DNA from: an uncultured Flavobacteriaceae bacterium
GTDB taxonomy: Bacteria > Bacteroidota > Bacteroidia > Flavobacteriales > Flavobacteriaceae
NCBI GenBank assembly: GCA_947502495.1
Contig: CANNAC010000001.1
Coordinates: 434,001-498,000 of the forward strand
Length of the DNA stretch: 64,000 bases
Reading direction: 5' to 3'
The notes below the pieces were generated by a model. The model saw only the letters and a list, made by a program, of their open reading frames with translations. It had not been told where the DNA came from and searched no databases. Positions 47,406 to 57,810 of this stretch are shown here, in pieces. Every line of letters begins with the position of its first letter. Position 1 is the first letter of the stretch. The position numbers and the translations under genes were made by a program.

Positions 47406-48356
47406 TTATAAAGGATATTCCATTTTAATATCGCTTCGTTGGTATGGCGAATTTTTTTCTAAAGGCTGTTCTATAAATCCGTATTTTCTATAAATGTAAA
47501 TTGCATTTTCTAGTTTTCGGCTCGAGTAGAGTAGTAGTCTTTTAAATTCTTGCTCTCTAGCAAAATCTAAACAATGCTGCATGAGTTTTTGTCCGATTTT
47601 AAAACCTCTATGTGTAGGGGAAACTGCCATTTTTGTTAGTTCGAAAGTTCCTTTTTCTTCAATAGGCATTAATGCTACTGTACCAACAATTTCGTCATTT
47701 AATTTTGCGAAAAAGATATAACCGCCTTTTGCAATAATATATGTATCTGGCTTGCTAAGTACTTCCTCGTCATACGACTCAATAACAAAATATTTTTTTA
47801 ACCATTCTATATTTAGATTGTAAAAATCTTGAGAATATATGTCGTTGTAATCAATGATTTCTAGTGTTGTTGGTGTATTCATTTTTATTTTATCTATTAT
47901 TAATTGACTTAAATTCTGAGCATTTAGTTTACTTTCTAATTTATTTAAATGCTCTATTAAAGAAGATGGAGAATCCATTGTAAATTCTTTTATTACAGTA
48001 TGTATACCATTCCAAACGGGAATAATTTGAATATGAAAGGCTTCCCCTTTTTTAGATAGCTGAATATTTTTTTTTCTTTTATCTGCTTTAGACGCTGTTA
48101 CTGTGATTAATCCTTTTTTAGATAATTTATGGATTGCTTGTGTAACTGCAGGTTGTGAAATGTTTAAGGATTCCTTTATATCGGTATTGGTAACGCTTTT
48201 TTTATTGGTAATAATCTTAAATGTTGGAAATAAATACGGATCAAAGTCTATGTTAAAGTGATTGTAGACTAGTTGTGTTTCTTTCATCATAAACTCACTT
48301 ATTCGTTTTAATCTGGAGCCGATTGCTAATTCTCCGAAACCTTGAAATGCATCCAT
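47406..48356 (-). CDS. MarR-GNAT fusion: winged-helix regulator with N-acetyltransferase domain
   Basis: N-terminal MarR (SVTNTDIKESLNISQPAVTQAIHKLSKKGLI) and C-terminal GNAT (LTKMAVSPTHRGFKIGQKLMQHCLDFA). Confidence 0.9.
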   Translation of the reverse strand: MDAFQGFGELAIGSRLKRISEFMMKETQLVYNHFNIDFDPYLFPTFKIITNKKSVTNTDIKESLNISQPAVTQAIHKLSKKGLITVTASKADKRKKNIQLSKKGEAFHIQIIPVWNGIHTVIKEFTMDSPSSLIEHLNKLESKLNAQNLSQLIIDKIKMNTPTTLEIIDYNDIYSQDFYNLNIEWLKKYFVIESYDEEVLSKPDTYIIAKGGYIFFAKLNDEIVGTVALMPIEEKGTFELTKMAVSPTHRGFKIGQKLMQHCLDFAREQEFKRLLLYSSRKLENAIYIYRKYGFIEQPLEKNSPYQRSDIKMEYPL

Positions 48357-48425
48357 AGTATAAATAGTTATATAAGTACTTATGTAAAATTAATAGTTTG
48401 TATTTACTTTTCCTAGTAAATAATC

Positions 48426-48716
48426 TTATTTAATAAAAATTATAGCAAAAAATAGGAGTAGTAAAGAGATTGTAGATATAAAAAAGGTAAGATTAAATAT
48501 GGATTTATCGGCTACTTTTTTGCGGATTAAATCGATAAGCATCCAAATAGGAATTAGAAAACTGACAATAAAAACGGGAGTAGAAAGTGTTTTTGAAAAA
48601 TTCTGAAACCAATTGGAACGCACTTGATTGATTTCCATGAATAATAGGGTCATAATAAATATGAAAATGGCGAAGGCAAACCCTAATCGCAGGAACTCTA
48701 ATTGAATTTTAGACAT
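48426..48716 (-). CDS. Hypothetical small membrane protein
   Basis: Three TM segments; 1-bp overlap with the next CDS. Confidence 0.6.
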   Translation of the reverse strand: MSKIQLEFLRLGFAFAIFIFIMTLLFMEINQVRSNWFQNFSKTLSTPVFIVSFLIPIWMLIDLIRKKVADKSIFNLTFFISTISLLLLFFAIIFIK

Positions 48717-49738
48717 TATTTTGTGGTATTAGCTCTAATGAAATCGGTAATAAAATAGCTTATTAATTTACCAACTTGTGTTTCGTTTTCTGGAGTAGCG
48801 ACGGCTTCACAAATATGTATATAGGTTGCGTTTTTATGTTTTGCAAAGTAATCTATAAAAGTTCTAGCTTTAGTAACCGAAAACCCGCTTGGTGTCATGG
48901 CGCTACTTGGTATGTTTTCAACAGCATCACAATCTATTTCTATACCAAAAGGTTTTCCTGAAACGTGTTTTAAAGCGCGCTCCATTTCTTTTTTGAACTT
49001 TAGTTCTCTTCGAACAGCAATGGCTTCAAATGTATTAAAATCAATCCGTTTTTGTTTAGCAATCTGATTTAAAATATTTTCGGAATTATAGTTTTCATGC
49101 AATCCAAAAATAAAGTAATTATGTAAAAATCCTTCCGCGAAAGCGTAACTAAACCCATTACCACTATGTCTGCCTTCTTCTTCTCTAAAATCGGTGTGTG
49201 CATCGAAATTCACCACATTTACAGAAGTATTTAGCGCGAGAGAACTTCCTTTAATATTACCATAAGCGTTGTTATGTCCGCCACCAATAATAATTGGAAT
49301 TTTACCAGATTTCACTATAGTGTGTACCAAGTTAGACACGTGCTTGTCTATTTTTTGCACTATTTTTCGGGCTTTGGCGATATCTTTACTTTTAGTTTGG
49401 TCTAAGTTTTTTAGTTTTTCTAACTCTTCATTAAAGTCTAAATGCCCTAAAACAAGTACTTTATTAGCGTGTGTAAATTGGTTGCTTTGTGTATTTAACA
49501 AAACTTTAATTACTGCATTAAATGTAGTGGAAGTGCCTGATTTTCCGTAATTTGCGAAAACCCCTACATCTTCAGGTAAGCCAATTAAAACATAGCTAAC
49601 ATCTAAACTTATAAGTTGCTCGTATATATTGGAAACAGAGGTTAATAGTTTAATGTGTTCGCCAAATTTAGATTCTTTTGGTCTTTTACTAAGCAAGCTT
49701 TTTAGTTTTGTGTCGTTAAATAAAACCAATTTGTCCAT
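48716..49738 (-). CDS. hutG: Formimidoylglutamase (arginase/ureohydrolase family)
   Basis: IIGGGHNNAYGN, NFDAHTDFR, GIEIDCDAVENIPSSAMTP. Confidence 0.9.
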   Translation of the reverse strand: MDKLVLFNDTKLKSLLSKRPKESKFGEHIKLLTSVSNIYEQLISLDVSYVLIGLPEDVGVFANYGKSGTSTTFNAVIKVLLNTQSNQFTHANKVLVLGHLDFNEELEKLKNLDQTKSKDIAKARKIVQKIDKHVSNLVHTIVKSGKIPIIIGGGHNNAYGNIKGSSLALNTSVNVVNFDAHTDFREEEGRHSGNGFSYAFAEGFLHNYFIFGLHENYNSENILNQIAKQKRIDFNTFEAIAVRRELKFKKEMERALKHVSGKPFGIEIDCDAVENIPSSAMTPSGFSVTKARTFIDYFAKHKNATYIHICEAVATPENETQVGKLISYFITDFIRANTTK

Positions 49739-49868
49739 AAAATGAAATCTGTTTTTTAAGTAAATAAAAGTACATATTTTTTACACGAAACAAGAATTAT
49801 AATATTAAATAATAAATATATTTGGAAGAAAAATTACGCTCTAAATTTTAACCTTAAAACAAGTAATT

Positions 49869-50753
49869 ATGACTGATAGAAAAAATAGCATAGGATTAAA
49901 AGTAGCTTTAGGTATTGCATTAGCTTTATTTTTAGGAACTGGATTTTACACTTCTACTTTATACCAAGAGAAAAAAGAAAATGAAGTACAGCTTACTAAA
50001 GAAAAGCAATTAGTAATGAATGATTTAAGCAATATGGCAAAACAATATGAGATTGCTATTGGTGAAAATGATATTTCTAATGAAAAATTAGTGGAAGCTA
50101 AGGAGCGTATTCAAGGGCTTATGGATTCTTTACAAGTATCGGAAGCTAATGTTGGGAGCTTATGGAAATACAAACAAAAGTATTTATCCTTACAAAAAGA
50201 AATGGATGTTCTTTTAGTGGAAAATGATAGATTGAAAGTAGAAAATCAGTTATTAGCAACCTCTTTAGATAGTACGAAAATTAGATTAGAACAACGTAAC
50301 ATGTTTACAGATTCTTTATTAGTACAAAATACTGCTTTGGCGGAAGTTGTTGAAACCGCAGCGGTTTTAAATACAGTAGGTTTAAAAGGATATGGGGTTA
50401 TAGAACGTAGCTCTGGAAAATTGATTCCTACAGAAAGAGCAAGACGTGTAGATAAGATTAGAGTTTGTTATACGGTTGCTAAAAACCGATTAGTACAAGC
50501 AGGAGATCAAGAGTTTTATGTACAAGTAATAGGTCCTGGAAATAATATTTTAGGTGAAAATGCACAAGTAGAGTTTGAAGATCAAAGTTTAAACTATAGC
50601 GTTATTAGTAAATTTAATTATGAGAATAATTCTTTAGATGTTTGTGAGTTTGTAACCGCAAGAGGAGATGATGATTTTGTAAAAGGACGTTATGTAGTTA
50701 ATGTTTTTAATGAAAAAGAATTAATTTCAAGTGAAGAGTTTTCTTTAAAATAA
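49869..50753 (+). CDS. Hypothetical coiled-coil protein with N-terminal TM
   Basis: TM then long coiled coil; beta-rich C-terminus (EFYVQVIGPGNNILGENAQVEFEDQSLNYS). Confidence 0.75.
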   Translation: MTDRKNSIGLKVALGIALALFLGTGFYTSTLYQEKKENEVQLTKEKQLVMNDLSNMAKQYEIAIGENDISNEKLVEAKERIQGLMDSLQVSEANVGSLWKYKQKYLSLQKEMDVLLVENDRLKVENQLLATSLDSTKIRLEQRNMFTDSLLVQNTALAEVVETAAVLNTVGLKGYGVIERSSGKLIPTERARRVDKIRVCYTVAKNRLVQAGDQEFYVQVIGPGNNILGENAQVEFEDQSLNYSVISKFNYENNSLDVCEFVTARGDDDFVKGRYVVNVFNEKELISSEEFSLK

Positions 50754-50773
50754 GACTTAGTAATTAATCCATT

Positions 50774-50810
50774 TAAAAGTCTGAAGCTATTTAGTTTCAG
50801 GCTTTTTTAT
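50774..50810. terminator. Bidirectional hairpin terminator
   Basis: AAAAGTCTGAAgctatttagTTTCAGGCTTTTTT. Confidence 0.8.
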
Positions 50811-51376
50811 TTGCTTAATTCTGAAATACAAGCTTCTCTGATTCGCCATATTTTCGGAAAAGAATAAGGGATGTTTTTAGCTGTAATCCAGTTTTTAATA
50901 TAGTTCTTATGAAAGTCTAACTTGTAGTTTCCTATTTGCTTCGGAAGGATTTCTTCTTCGAACAAAATAACCTCTTTTAGGGAGTTTTGGCTTTCCTCTA
51001 TTCTTGTAAAATCTAATATTTTATTCTGAAACTTTAAATAGGTGTGTGCTTCTGGAATATAATCTAAGTTATAGTTTACTAAAATTTCACCTACACCTTT
51101 TGTGTTTATTTCCTTCATTTTATAAATACATAAACAGAACCGAATATGTTTTGCATCATTTTCTATAGCAATTTCTTTTAAAAAGGCGTGTTTTGTAGAA
51201 CAAGTCCCTTTATTTTCTTTTAGAATAGAAGCGTAGTTGGCTCTGTTTGTATTTCTTCCGTATGGTAATTTTTTCACATAGCTACACACCGAAACAAAAT
51301 CTGTTAATCCTAAAGCAATACAGAATTTAGATAATGGTTTTACATTTTTTAAGCTAAAGTTATAGGATGTTTCCAT
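50807..51376 (-). CDS. Hypothetical protein, transglutaminase-like fold possible
   Basis: KGTCSTKHAFLKEIA and EAHTYLKFQNKILDFT resemble transglutaminase-like Cys/His motifs. Confidence 0.6.
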   Translation of the reverse strand: METSYNFSLKNVKPLSKFCIALGLTDFVSVCSYVKKLPYGRNTNRANYASILKENKGTCSTKHAFLKEIAIENDAKHIRFCLCIYKMKEINTKGVGEILVNYNLDYIPEAHTYLKFQNKILDFTRIEESQNSLKEVILFEEEILPKQIGNYKLDFHKNYIKNWITAKNIPYSFPKIWRIREACISELSK

Positions 51377-52595
51377 TTATAATTACAGTATCTATATGGT
51401 TTTCTCCAAAAGCGTAAGGTAAAAAGTTATAGCTTGGTACTGGTTTCGTGATTATAAGGTTTGCTTTTTTTCCTCTGGTAATACTTCCGTATTGGTTAGA
51501 GATTCCCATGGCATAAGCGCCATTTATAGTTGCTGCGTTTATAGCTTCTTCTGGTGTCATTTTCATTTTTATACAAGCTGTACTTACCACAAAATTCATG
51601 TTTCCGCTAGGTGTCGAACCAGGATTATAGTCTGTTGCCAGCGCTAGAGGTAATCCCGCATCTATAATTTTTCTAGCAGGCGTATATGGTATGCTTAAAA
51701 AGTAGGAGCAAGAAGGTAGTGCTACTGCAATCGTATTACTTCCTTTTAAGGCTTGTATGTCTTCGTCTTTTAATTCTTCTAAATGGTCTACAGAAAGTGC
51801 ATTATGTTTTACCCCAAGCGCAATGCCGCCAAAAGCGTTAAATTGATTGACATGAATTTTAGGAGTTAAGCCATGTTTTTTTCCTGCTGTAAGTAAGCGA
51901 TCTGTGTCTTCTAAACTAAAGTAGCCTTTTTCGCAAAAGACATCCATAAAATGGGCAAGCTCTTCTTTTTCAATTTGAGGAAGCATCTCATTTATTATTA
52001 AATCCAGATAGCCTTTTTTATCTTCTTTGTATGTTTTTGGTAAAGCATGAGCACCTAAGAATGTAGCTTTTACTTTTATTGGAAATTCTTTTTTAATACG
52101 TTTTATAACGCGAAGCATTTTTAATTCTGCTTCTACCGTTAATCCGTATCCAGATTTAATTTCTAATGCACCTGTACCAAGTTGCATAACCTTGCGGACT
52201 CGTTGTATAGATTGTTGGTATAAATCTTCTTCGTTGGTGTTTTGTAGTTTTTCTGCGGAATTTAAGATGCCGCCACCACGATTAGCAATGTCCTCATAGC
52301 TCAATCCATTAATTCGGTCTACAAATTCTTGTTCTCTATGTCCTGCATATACGATGTGTGTATGAGAATCACACCAAGTTGGTAGGACGATTTTTCCTGT
52401 GGCATCTATTACTTTATCTGCTTCCATAGATGTTAAATCTTGCATACTACCATAGGCTACAATGGTATCATGTTCCATATAGATATATGCGTTTTTAATG
52501 GTAGGAAGTATTTTCATATCGCTTCCAGAGACCTTTAAAACGTTGGTGTCTCTAACTTGAAGTAGTTCTTTAATATTGGTAATTAGTACGGACAT
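51360..52595 (-). CDS. hutI: Imidazolonepropionase (start moved to internal Met MSVLITNIKELL)
   Basis: WCDSHTHIVYAGHREQEF, ALATDYNPGSTPSGNM; ORF track opens upstream at 52652. Confidence 0.93.
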   Translation of the reverse strand: MSVLITNIKELLQVRDTNVLKVSGSDMKILPTIKNAYIYMEHDTIVAYGSMQDLTSMEADKVIDATGKIVLPTWCDSHTHIVYAGHREQEFVDRINGLSYEDIANRGGGILNSAEKLQNTNEEDLYQQSIQRVRKVMQLGTGALEIKSGYGLTVEAELKMLRVIKRIKKEFPIKVKATFLGAHALPKTYKEDKKGYLDLIINEMLPQIEKEELAHFMDVFCEKGYFSLEDTDRLLTAGKKHGLTPKIHVNQFNAFGGIALGVKHNALSVDHLEELKDEDIQALKGSNTIAVALPSCSYFLSIPYTPARKIIDAGLPLALATDYNPGSTPSGNMNFVVSTACIKMKMTPEEAINAATINGAYAMGISNQYGSITRGKKANLIITKPVPSYNFLPYAFGENHIDTVIINGNIL

Positions 52596-52631
52596 AGATT
52601 TTATATTAAAGTATAAATTTAGGGAAATAAA

Positions 52632-52658
52632 AAAGCGTTGGCAATATGCCAACGCTTT
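52632..52658. terminator. Hairpin terminator
   Basis: AAAGCGTTGGCaatatGCCAACGCTTT. Confidence 0.75.
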
Positions 52659-52680
52659 AAATTTTATAAAGTGTAAAAAT

Positions 52681-54123
52681 TTATTGTTTTACAAACTTAA
52701 ACGACTCATTAGAATTATTAATTTTAATGGTATATAATCCATTAGCTAAAGCAGAAACATCAATATGATTGTTACTGTTAATAGTATGTGATAATATCTC
52801 TTTTCCTAATACATCATAGATTGTAACATCCAATGGTTTTGAGTTAGAACGTTTAAAGTTAAGTATGTTATTTGTAGGATTTGGGTATATGGTTAAGTTG
52901 CTAATTGTATTTTCGTTAATGCTTAAAGCTGGTAAATCATTTTCTATCCAATCTACTGTGCTACTAGAACGTCCAACAGTAGCAATATCCGCATCATTAT
53001 CACCATCAAAATCTGCAACTGTAAGATCAAACATTTGATAATTATTATTTACAATTAATTGATATGTTGTACTTGGGTTTGCATTACTAGCCCCTTTAAA
53101 CCAAATGATAGCGTCATTAGCTGTTCCACTATCTGTAAGAACAACATCATTGTATGAATCACCATCTATATCTGTAATAGCAATTGCTCCTGGTCTAGCA
53201 ATGGTACTAGCATCAGAAATAGTATGAGGTGTTGAAGCACCATTTTTAATTTTTTCATACCATATTACATCTCCTGTTGTATTATCCACTTTCACAACGT
53301 CCATTTGGCCATCGTTATTAACATCTGCAAACTTAACAACAAATAAGTAAGAGCTTCCTGTATTTACGGTAACAGTATCTTTAATCCACGTTACACTTCC
53401 AGTTTGTATAAATTGATTATAAAAAATTTCGATAGGTTGACCAGCACTAAAATAACCAACTAAAACGTCTAGATCACCATCTCCATCATAATCTGCCATA
53501 TCTGTATAATATGGAAGGGTAAAAGGGGAAGTAGTATCTTCTTCGATGTCTGTTTGAGCGGTAAAACCACCCATTCCGTTTCCAGCATACCATTTAACTC
53601 TACTAGCAGCAGGAGCAGATGTTGAATTATAGTAATCAACTATAACTAAATCTGTAAAAGTATCGCCATTTATGTCTCCAGATACAACTTGAGCAGGTTC
53701 CCCTAGCATATCATCTACTGGTGTTTCTGTACCAAATCCTCCAGCACCATCACTTAAAAAATATACAAGCTTGCCTTGACTAAGAGAAGTCGCAACAATA
53801 TCGTCTCCATATTGTCCATCAATATCTGCAATGATAAGACCATCTACCCAAAGAATAGATGAAGATAAAGTTTCCATAGTCGGAAAATTTCCAGTACCAT
53901 CATTTTTATACCATTTAATATAATCTTGAATTGGTGTACCACCATTATAATGATAAGTAGCCATTACAATATCCATATCACCATCACCATCAAGATCTCC
54001 TGAAGCAATTTCATACGCACCATCTCCTGTATCTGGATCAATATTTTCTAATGTCCAGTCTTGCGAGTAAATTAAATTGCTAGCAAAAACAATTATAAAA
54101 ATTGTAAGTAATTTTATTTTCAT
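52681..54123 (-). CDS. FG-GAP/VCBS-repeat secreted protein with T9SS type A sorting domain
   Basis: Repeated DxDGDGDxD motifs; C-terminal LTIYPNPTNNILNFKRSNSKPLDVTIYDVLGKEI...GLYTIKI..FKFVKQ. Confidence 0.93.
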   Translation of the reverse strand: MKIKLLTIFIIVFASNLIYSQDWTLENIDPDTGDGAYEIASGDLDGDGDMDIVMATYHYNGGTPIQDYIKWYKNDGTGNFPTMETLSSSILWVDGLIIADIDGQYGDDIVATSLSQGKLVYFLSDGAGGFGTETPVDDMLGEPAQVVSGDINGDTFTDLVIVDYYNSTSAPAASRVKWYAGNGMGGFTAQTDIEEDTTSPFTLPYYTDMADYDGDGDLDVLVGYFSAGQPIEIFYNQFIQTGSVTWIKDTVTVNTGSSYLFVVKFADVNNDGQMDVVKVDNTTGDVIWYEKIKNGASTPHTISDASTIARPGAIAITDIDGDSYNDVVLTDSGTANDAIIWFKGASNANPSTTYQLIVNNNYQMFDLTVADFDGDNDADIATVGRSSSTVDWIENDLPALSINENTISNLTIYPNPTNNILNFKRSNSKPLDVTIYDVLGKEILSHTINSNNHIDVSALANGLYTIKINNSNESFKFVKQ

Positions 54124-54231
54124 TTTTTAAAGGTTTTATTTTTAAATAAATATTTTGTAAATAATTGTTTACAAATATATTAAAATAATTGAATTTTATG
54201 CTTTTTATCGATAAAATAAAGCATTTCATCG

Positions 54232-55629
54232 TTATTTTAAACCTCCAACCATGTTTTCAGGTTTTACCCAAGCATCATAATCTTCTGCAGTAACGTAGCC
54301 AAGGTTTATAGCTTCTACTTTAAGAGTTGTCCCGTTTTTATGTGCTGTATTTGCTATTTCTGCAGCTTTATAATATCCTATTTTGGTATTTAAAGCAGTT
54401 ACTAGCATTAGAGAATTGTTTAGTAATTCTTTAATAACGGCATGGTTAGGTTCAATTCCCGCAGCACAATGTTCTTCAAAACTTTTACAAGCATCCCCAA
54501 TCAGTTGGGCAGATTGTAAAACGTTTGCAGCCATCATTGGTTTAAACACATTAAGTTCATAATGTCCTTGCATACCACCAACACTTACAGCTACATCATT
54601 ACCCATTACTTGTGCGCATACCATTGTTAAGGCCTCGCATTGTGTAGGGTTCACTTTTCCTGGCATAATAGAACTTCCTGGTTCGTTTGCAGGAATAGTA
54701 ATTTCGCCAATACCAGAACGAGGGCCAGAAGCCATCATACGAATGTCATTAGCTATTTTATTTAAAGAAACAGCTAGTTGTTTTAAAGCGCCATGTGTTT
54801 CTACTAATGCATCGTGAGCAGCAAGAGCTTCAAATTTATTTGGAGCAGTGATAAAAGGTAAACCTGTAAATTCTGCAATAAATTCGCTAACACGTTTTGC
54901 GTATCCTTTTGGTGTATTTAATCCGGTACCAACCGCTGTTCCACCAAGAGCAAGTTCGCTCAAGTGGTCCAAGGTGTTTTCTAATGCTTTTAATCCGTGA
55001 TCTAATTGCGATACATAACCAGAAAATTCTTGACCAAGTGTAAGTGGCGTTGCATCCATTAAATGCGTTCTTCCAATTTTTACAACTTCTTTAAAGGTTT
55101 CTGATTTCTTTTTTAAGGTATCACGTAGTTTTGTTACGCCAGGAATGGTGTTTTCTACAATTTTCTTATACGCAGCAATATGCATTCCTGTTGGAAAGGT
55201 ATCATTTGAAGATTGTGATTTGTTTACGTCGTCATTTGGCTGAATTACTTTTTCACCTTCACCAATAACTTTTCCTGCAATTTGTTGTGCTCTATTCGCA
55301 ATAACTTCATTTACGTTCATGTTACTTTGTGTACCAGAACCCGTTTGCCAAATTACTAACGGAAACTGATCATCATGCATTCCAGTTAAAATTTCATCAC
55401 ATACTTGTGCAATAAGATCTCTTTTTTCAATAGCTAAAGCACCTAACTCACAGTTAGTAAATGCTGCCGCTTTTTTTAAGTAAGCAAAACCGTAAACAAT
55501 TTCTAAAGGCATAGATGCAGTTGCGCCTATTTTAAAGTTGTTACGAGAACGTTCTGTTTGTGCTCCCCAAAGTTTATCTGCAGGAACGTTAACGTTCCCC
55601 ATTGTGTCTTTTTCTATTCTGTATTCCAT
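54232..55629 (-). CDS. fumC: Class II fumarate hydratase
   Basis: [32 protein letters not shown]. Confidence 0.95.
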   Translation of the reverse strand: MEYRIEKDTMGNVNVPADKLWGAQTERSRNNFKIGATASMPLEIVYGFAYLKKAAAFTNCELGALAIEKRDLIAQVCDEILTGMHDDQFPLVIWQTGSGTQSNMNVNEVIANRAQQIAGKVIGEGEKVIQPNDDVNKSQSSNDTFPTGMHIAAYKKIVENTIPGVTKLRDTLKKKSETFKEVVKIGRTHLMDATPLTLGQEFSGYVSQLDHGLKALENTLDHLSELALGGTAVGTGLNTPKGYAKRVSEFIAEFTGLPFITAPNKFEALAAHDALVETHGALKQLAVSLNKIANDIRMMASGPRSGIGEITIPANEPGSSIMPGKVNPTQCEALTMVCAQVMGNDVAVSVGGMQGHYELNVFKPMMAANVLQSAQLIGDACKSFEEHCAAGIEPNHAVIKELLNNSLMLVTALNTKIGYYKAAEIANTAHKNGTTLKVEAINLGYVTAEDYDAWVKPENMVGGLK

Positions 55630-55920
55630 AATATTGATGCTAATTTTAACGACGTAAATTTACGTATTTATGGTTTATTGGAGGATATATTTTTGTGTTT
55701 ATTTGTTAGAATATTATTTGATTTTCGGAAAATGAACTCGAGGAATATTCAGAATAAAAAAAGGGAATTCGCCTTCGTATAGAAAAATAGGGGATAGCCA
55801 TTCTTTCATTTCAAACGACAACATAAACATCTAACCAATACAAATGCTACTAGAAATATTCCAGAGCACTTCGTAAAGAAAAAAAAGAAAACCTATAATT
55901 TTTAGTCTATAACGTTAAAA

Positions 55921-57096
55921 TTATGCAGTTACTTTTTCTGTGGTTATTTCGTTAACAACTAAAGAAATCGCACCATCACCAGTAACGTTACAAGCAGTAC
56001 CAAAACTATCCATTGCGATATATAAGGCGATCATTAATCCTAACATTTCTTCGTTGAAACCTAGCATAGATTGTAAGATCCCAATAGCAGCCATAATTGC
56101 TCCTCCAGGAACTCCAGGTGCTGCAATCATAGCGATTCCTAATACAAAAATAAATCCTGCGAAGAGAGTAAAATCAAAAGGCATACCATGTAAAATCATT
56201 AGTGCCATAGCGCAAGCAGTAATTTTCATAATACTACCAGAAAGGTGAATGGTGGCACATAAAGGAATAACAAATCCTGCAATTTTTTCTGAAACACCAT
56301 TGTTTAAAGCTTGTTTTAAGGTAACCGGAATAGTAGCTGCCGAAGATTGCGTTCCTAATGCTGTGAAATATGCTGGCATCATGGTTACTAATAATTTTAA
56401 TGGGTTCTTTTTTGTAAGAATACCTGCAATAGTATATTGAAGTAATAATAATAAAATGTGCAGGGCAAAGATGACTCCGATAATACTGATAAATACAGAA
56501 AGAATAGAGAATACTTTTCCGCTAAAAGACATACTTGCAAATATTCCTAAAATAAAGAGTGGTAATAATGGTACAATTACGTTTTCGATTAATTGCATTA
56601 TAATTTTCTGAAAATCTTTGACTACCGATTTTAAAGTAGATTTTTCCTGCGCTGCCAGTCCTAAACCAATTACAAATGCTAAGATTAAAGAAGACATTAC
56701 ATCTAATACTGGTGGGATATTGATACTAAAATAAGGTAATAACTCCGGACTAGAATCGGAAATCTGAGCAGCGTCATTAACATGAGATTCTAAAAGTAAA
56801 GGGAATATATTAGATGCAGTAAAATACGTCATAAACCCAGAAAACAAGGTAGAACCATAAGCAATACCAGCGGTAAGTAATAATAATTTACCAGCACCTT
56901 TTCCTAAATCGGAAATAGCAGGCATTATTAAACCCATAATAATTAACGGAATTGCGAAATTTAGAAATTGTCCGAAAAACGCATTGAAAGTGGTAAAAAC
57001 TCGATTTATGGATTCAGGTAAATATTGTCCGAAAACAATTCCTAAAACTATAGCTAGAAAAACTTTAAATAGTAAGTTCGAAAATAAAGACTTCAT
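55921..57096 (-). CDS. Dicarboxylate/amino acid:cation symporter (SDF family)
   Basis: TALGTQSSAATIPVTL, HLSGSIMKITACA, AMDSFGTACNVTGDGA. Confidence 0.93.
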   Translation of the reverse strand: MKSLFSNLLFKVFLAIVLGIVFGQYLPESINRVFTTFNAFFGQFLNFAIPLIIMGLIMPAISDLGKGAGKLLLLTAGIAYGSTLFSGFMTYFTASNIFPLLLESHVNDAAQISDSSPELLPYFSINIPPVLDVMSSLILAFVIGLGLAAQEKSTLKSVVKDFQKIIMQLIENVIVPLLPLFILGIFASMSFSGKVFSILSVFISIIGVIFALHILLLLLQYTIAGILTKKNPLKLLVTMMPAYFTALGTQSSAATIPVTLKQALNNGVSEKIAGFVIPLCATIHLSGSIMKITACAMALMILHGMPFDFTLFAGFIFVLGIAMIAAPGVPGGAIMAAIGILQSMLGFNEEMLGLMIALYIAMDSFGTACNVTGDGAISLVVNEITTEKVTA

Positions 57097-57382
57097 AAAT
57101 ATATGCTAATTAATAGAAAATAATAACTGTTTTATTTTAAGCTCGCTAATATACAACCAATCTAAGTACACCACATTTTATAAGGCCTTTTTTTAAGTAT
57201 TATAATTCGCTTAGGTTAGTGGTTTACTATTATCATTGGTATTGTTGTTCTTTTCGATTTTATTCTAAAATACAAAGTGCATTTACATACCGTAGATATA
57301 GCTAAAATATATCTTGTCAAATTTTAGAAATCACTTTAAAAATGAATTTTTAATAATTCTGTTAATAATTCTACATTTTATA

Positions 57383-57413
57383 TTGCATAAAAAAACACTT
57401 TGCTCTATATTTG
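57383..57413 (+). promoter_or_regulatory. Bacteroidota-type promoter for the 57-aa ORF
   Basis: TTG (57383-57385) - 20 bp - TATATTTG (57406-57413). Confidence 0.65.
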
Positions 57414-57443
57414 CAATATCAATAAATAAGATACCAAAAAATT

Positions 57444-57617
57444 ATGTTCGAATTTGACCAATATTTAGGATTTTTAGCATTCTTAACCATTTTAACTATC
57501 GGGTTCTGGTTAATGATATTTTTAATGACTTTTATTATACCTTACTGGATTGGTGGTTCTTTAATGGAGTTTTTAAAAGAAAAAAGAGACGAGAAAAAAG
57601 CTGCGCGTAACGCATAA
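57444..57617 (+). CDS. 57-aa single-TM small protein (below the ORF-track cutoff)
   Basis: MFEFDQYLGFLAFLTILTIGFWLMIFLMTFIIPYWIGGSLMEFLKEKRDEKKAARNA*; own promoter and terminator. Confidence 0.8.
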   Translation: MFEFDQYLGFLAFLTILTIGFWLMIFLMTFIIPYWIGGSLMEFLKEKRDEKKAARNA

Positions 57618-57635
57618 GCTTGAAGTTAATATATT

Positions 57636-57670
57636 AAAAAGGGGAAACACATTGTGTTTCCCCTTTTTTT
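57636..57670 (+). terminator. Terminator of the 57-aa ORF
   Basis: AAAAGGGGAAACACattgTGTTTCCCCTTTTTTT. Confidence 0.88.
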
Positions 57671-57717
57671 GTTTGGCATACTTTCAAACTATAAGGCTTA
57701 AAATTTTTGTTTAAAAG

Positions 57718-57753
57718 AAAAAGCTCCCACCCTTTAAAAGGGTAGGAGCTTTT
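57718..57753 (-). terminator. Terminator of the TonB-dependent receptor gene
   Basis: AAAAAGCTCCcACCCTttaaAAGGGTaGGAGCTTTT. Confidence 0.75.
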
Positions 57754-57810
57754 ATTAAATTTATGAGATTGCTTTATAATTACAATTTCTACTTGTAATT
57801 TTATTATTTA

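Noticed and set aside
48716-52595. hutG and hutI as part of a complete hut operon
   Set aside because: No hutH or hutU in the window and unrelated genes lie between; only the two genes can be claimed.
55940-56440. Plus-strand ORFs (102 and 63 aa) antisense to the symporter gene
   Set aside because: Shadow ORFs of a conserved transporter; no independent signals.
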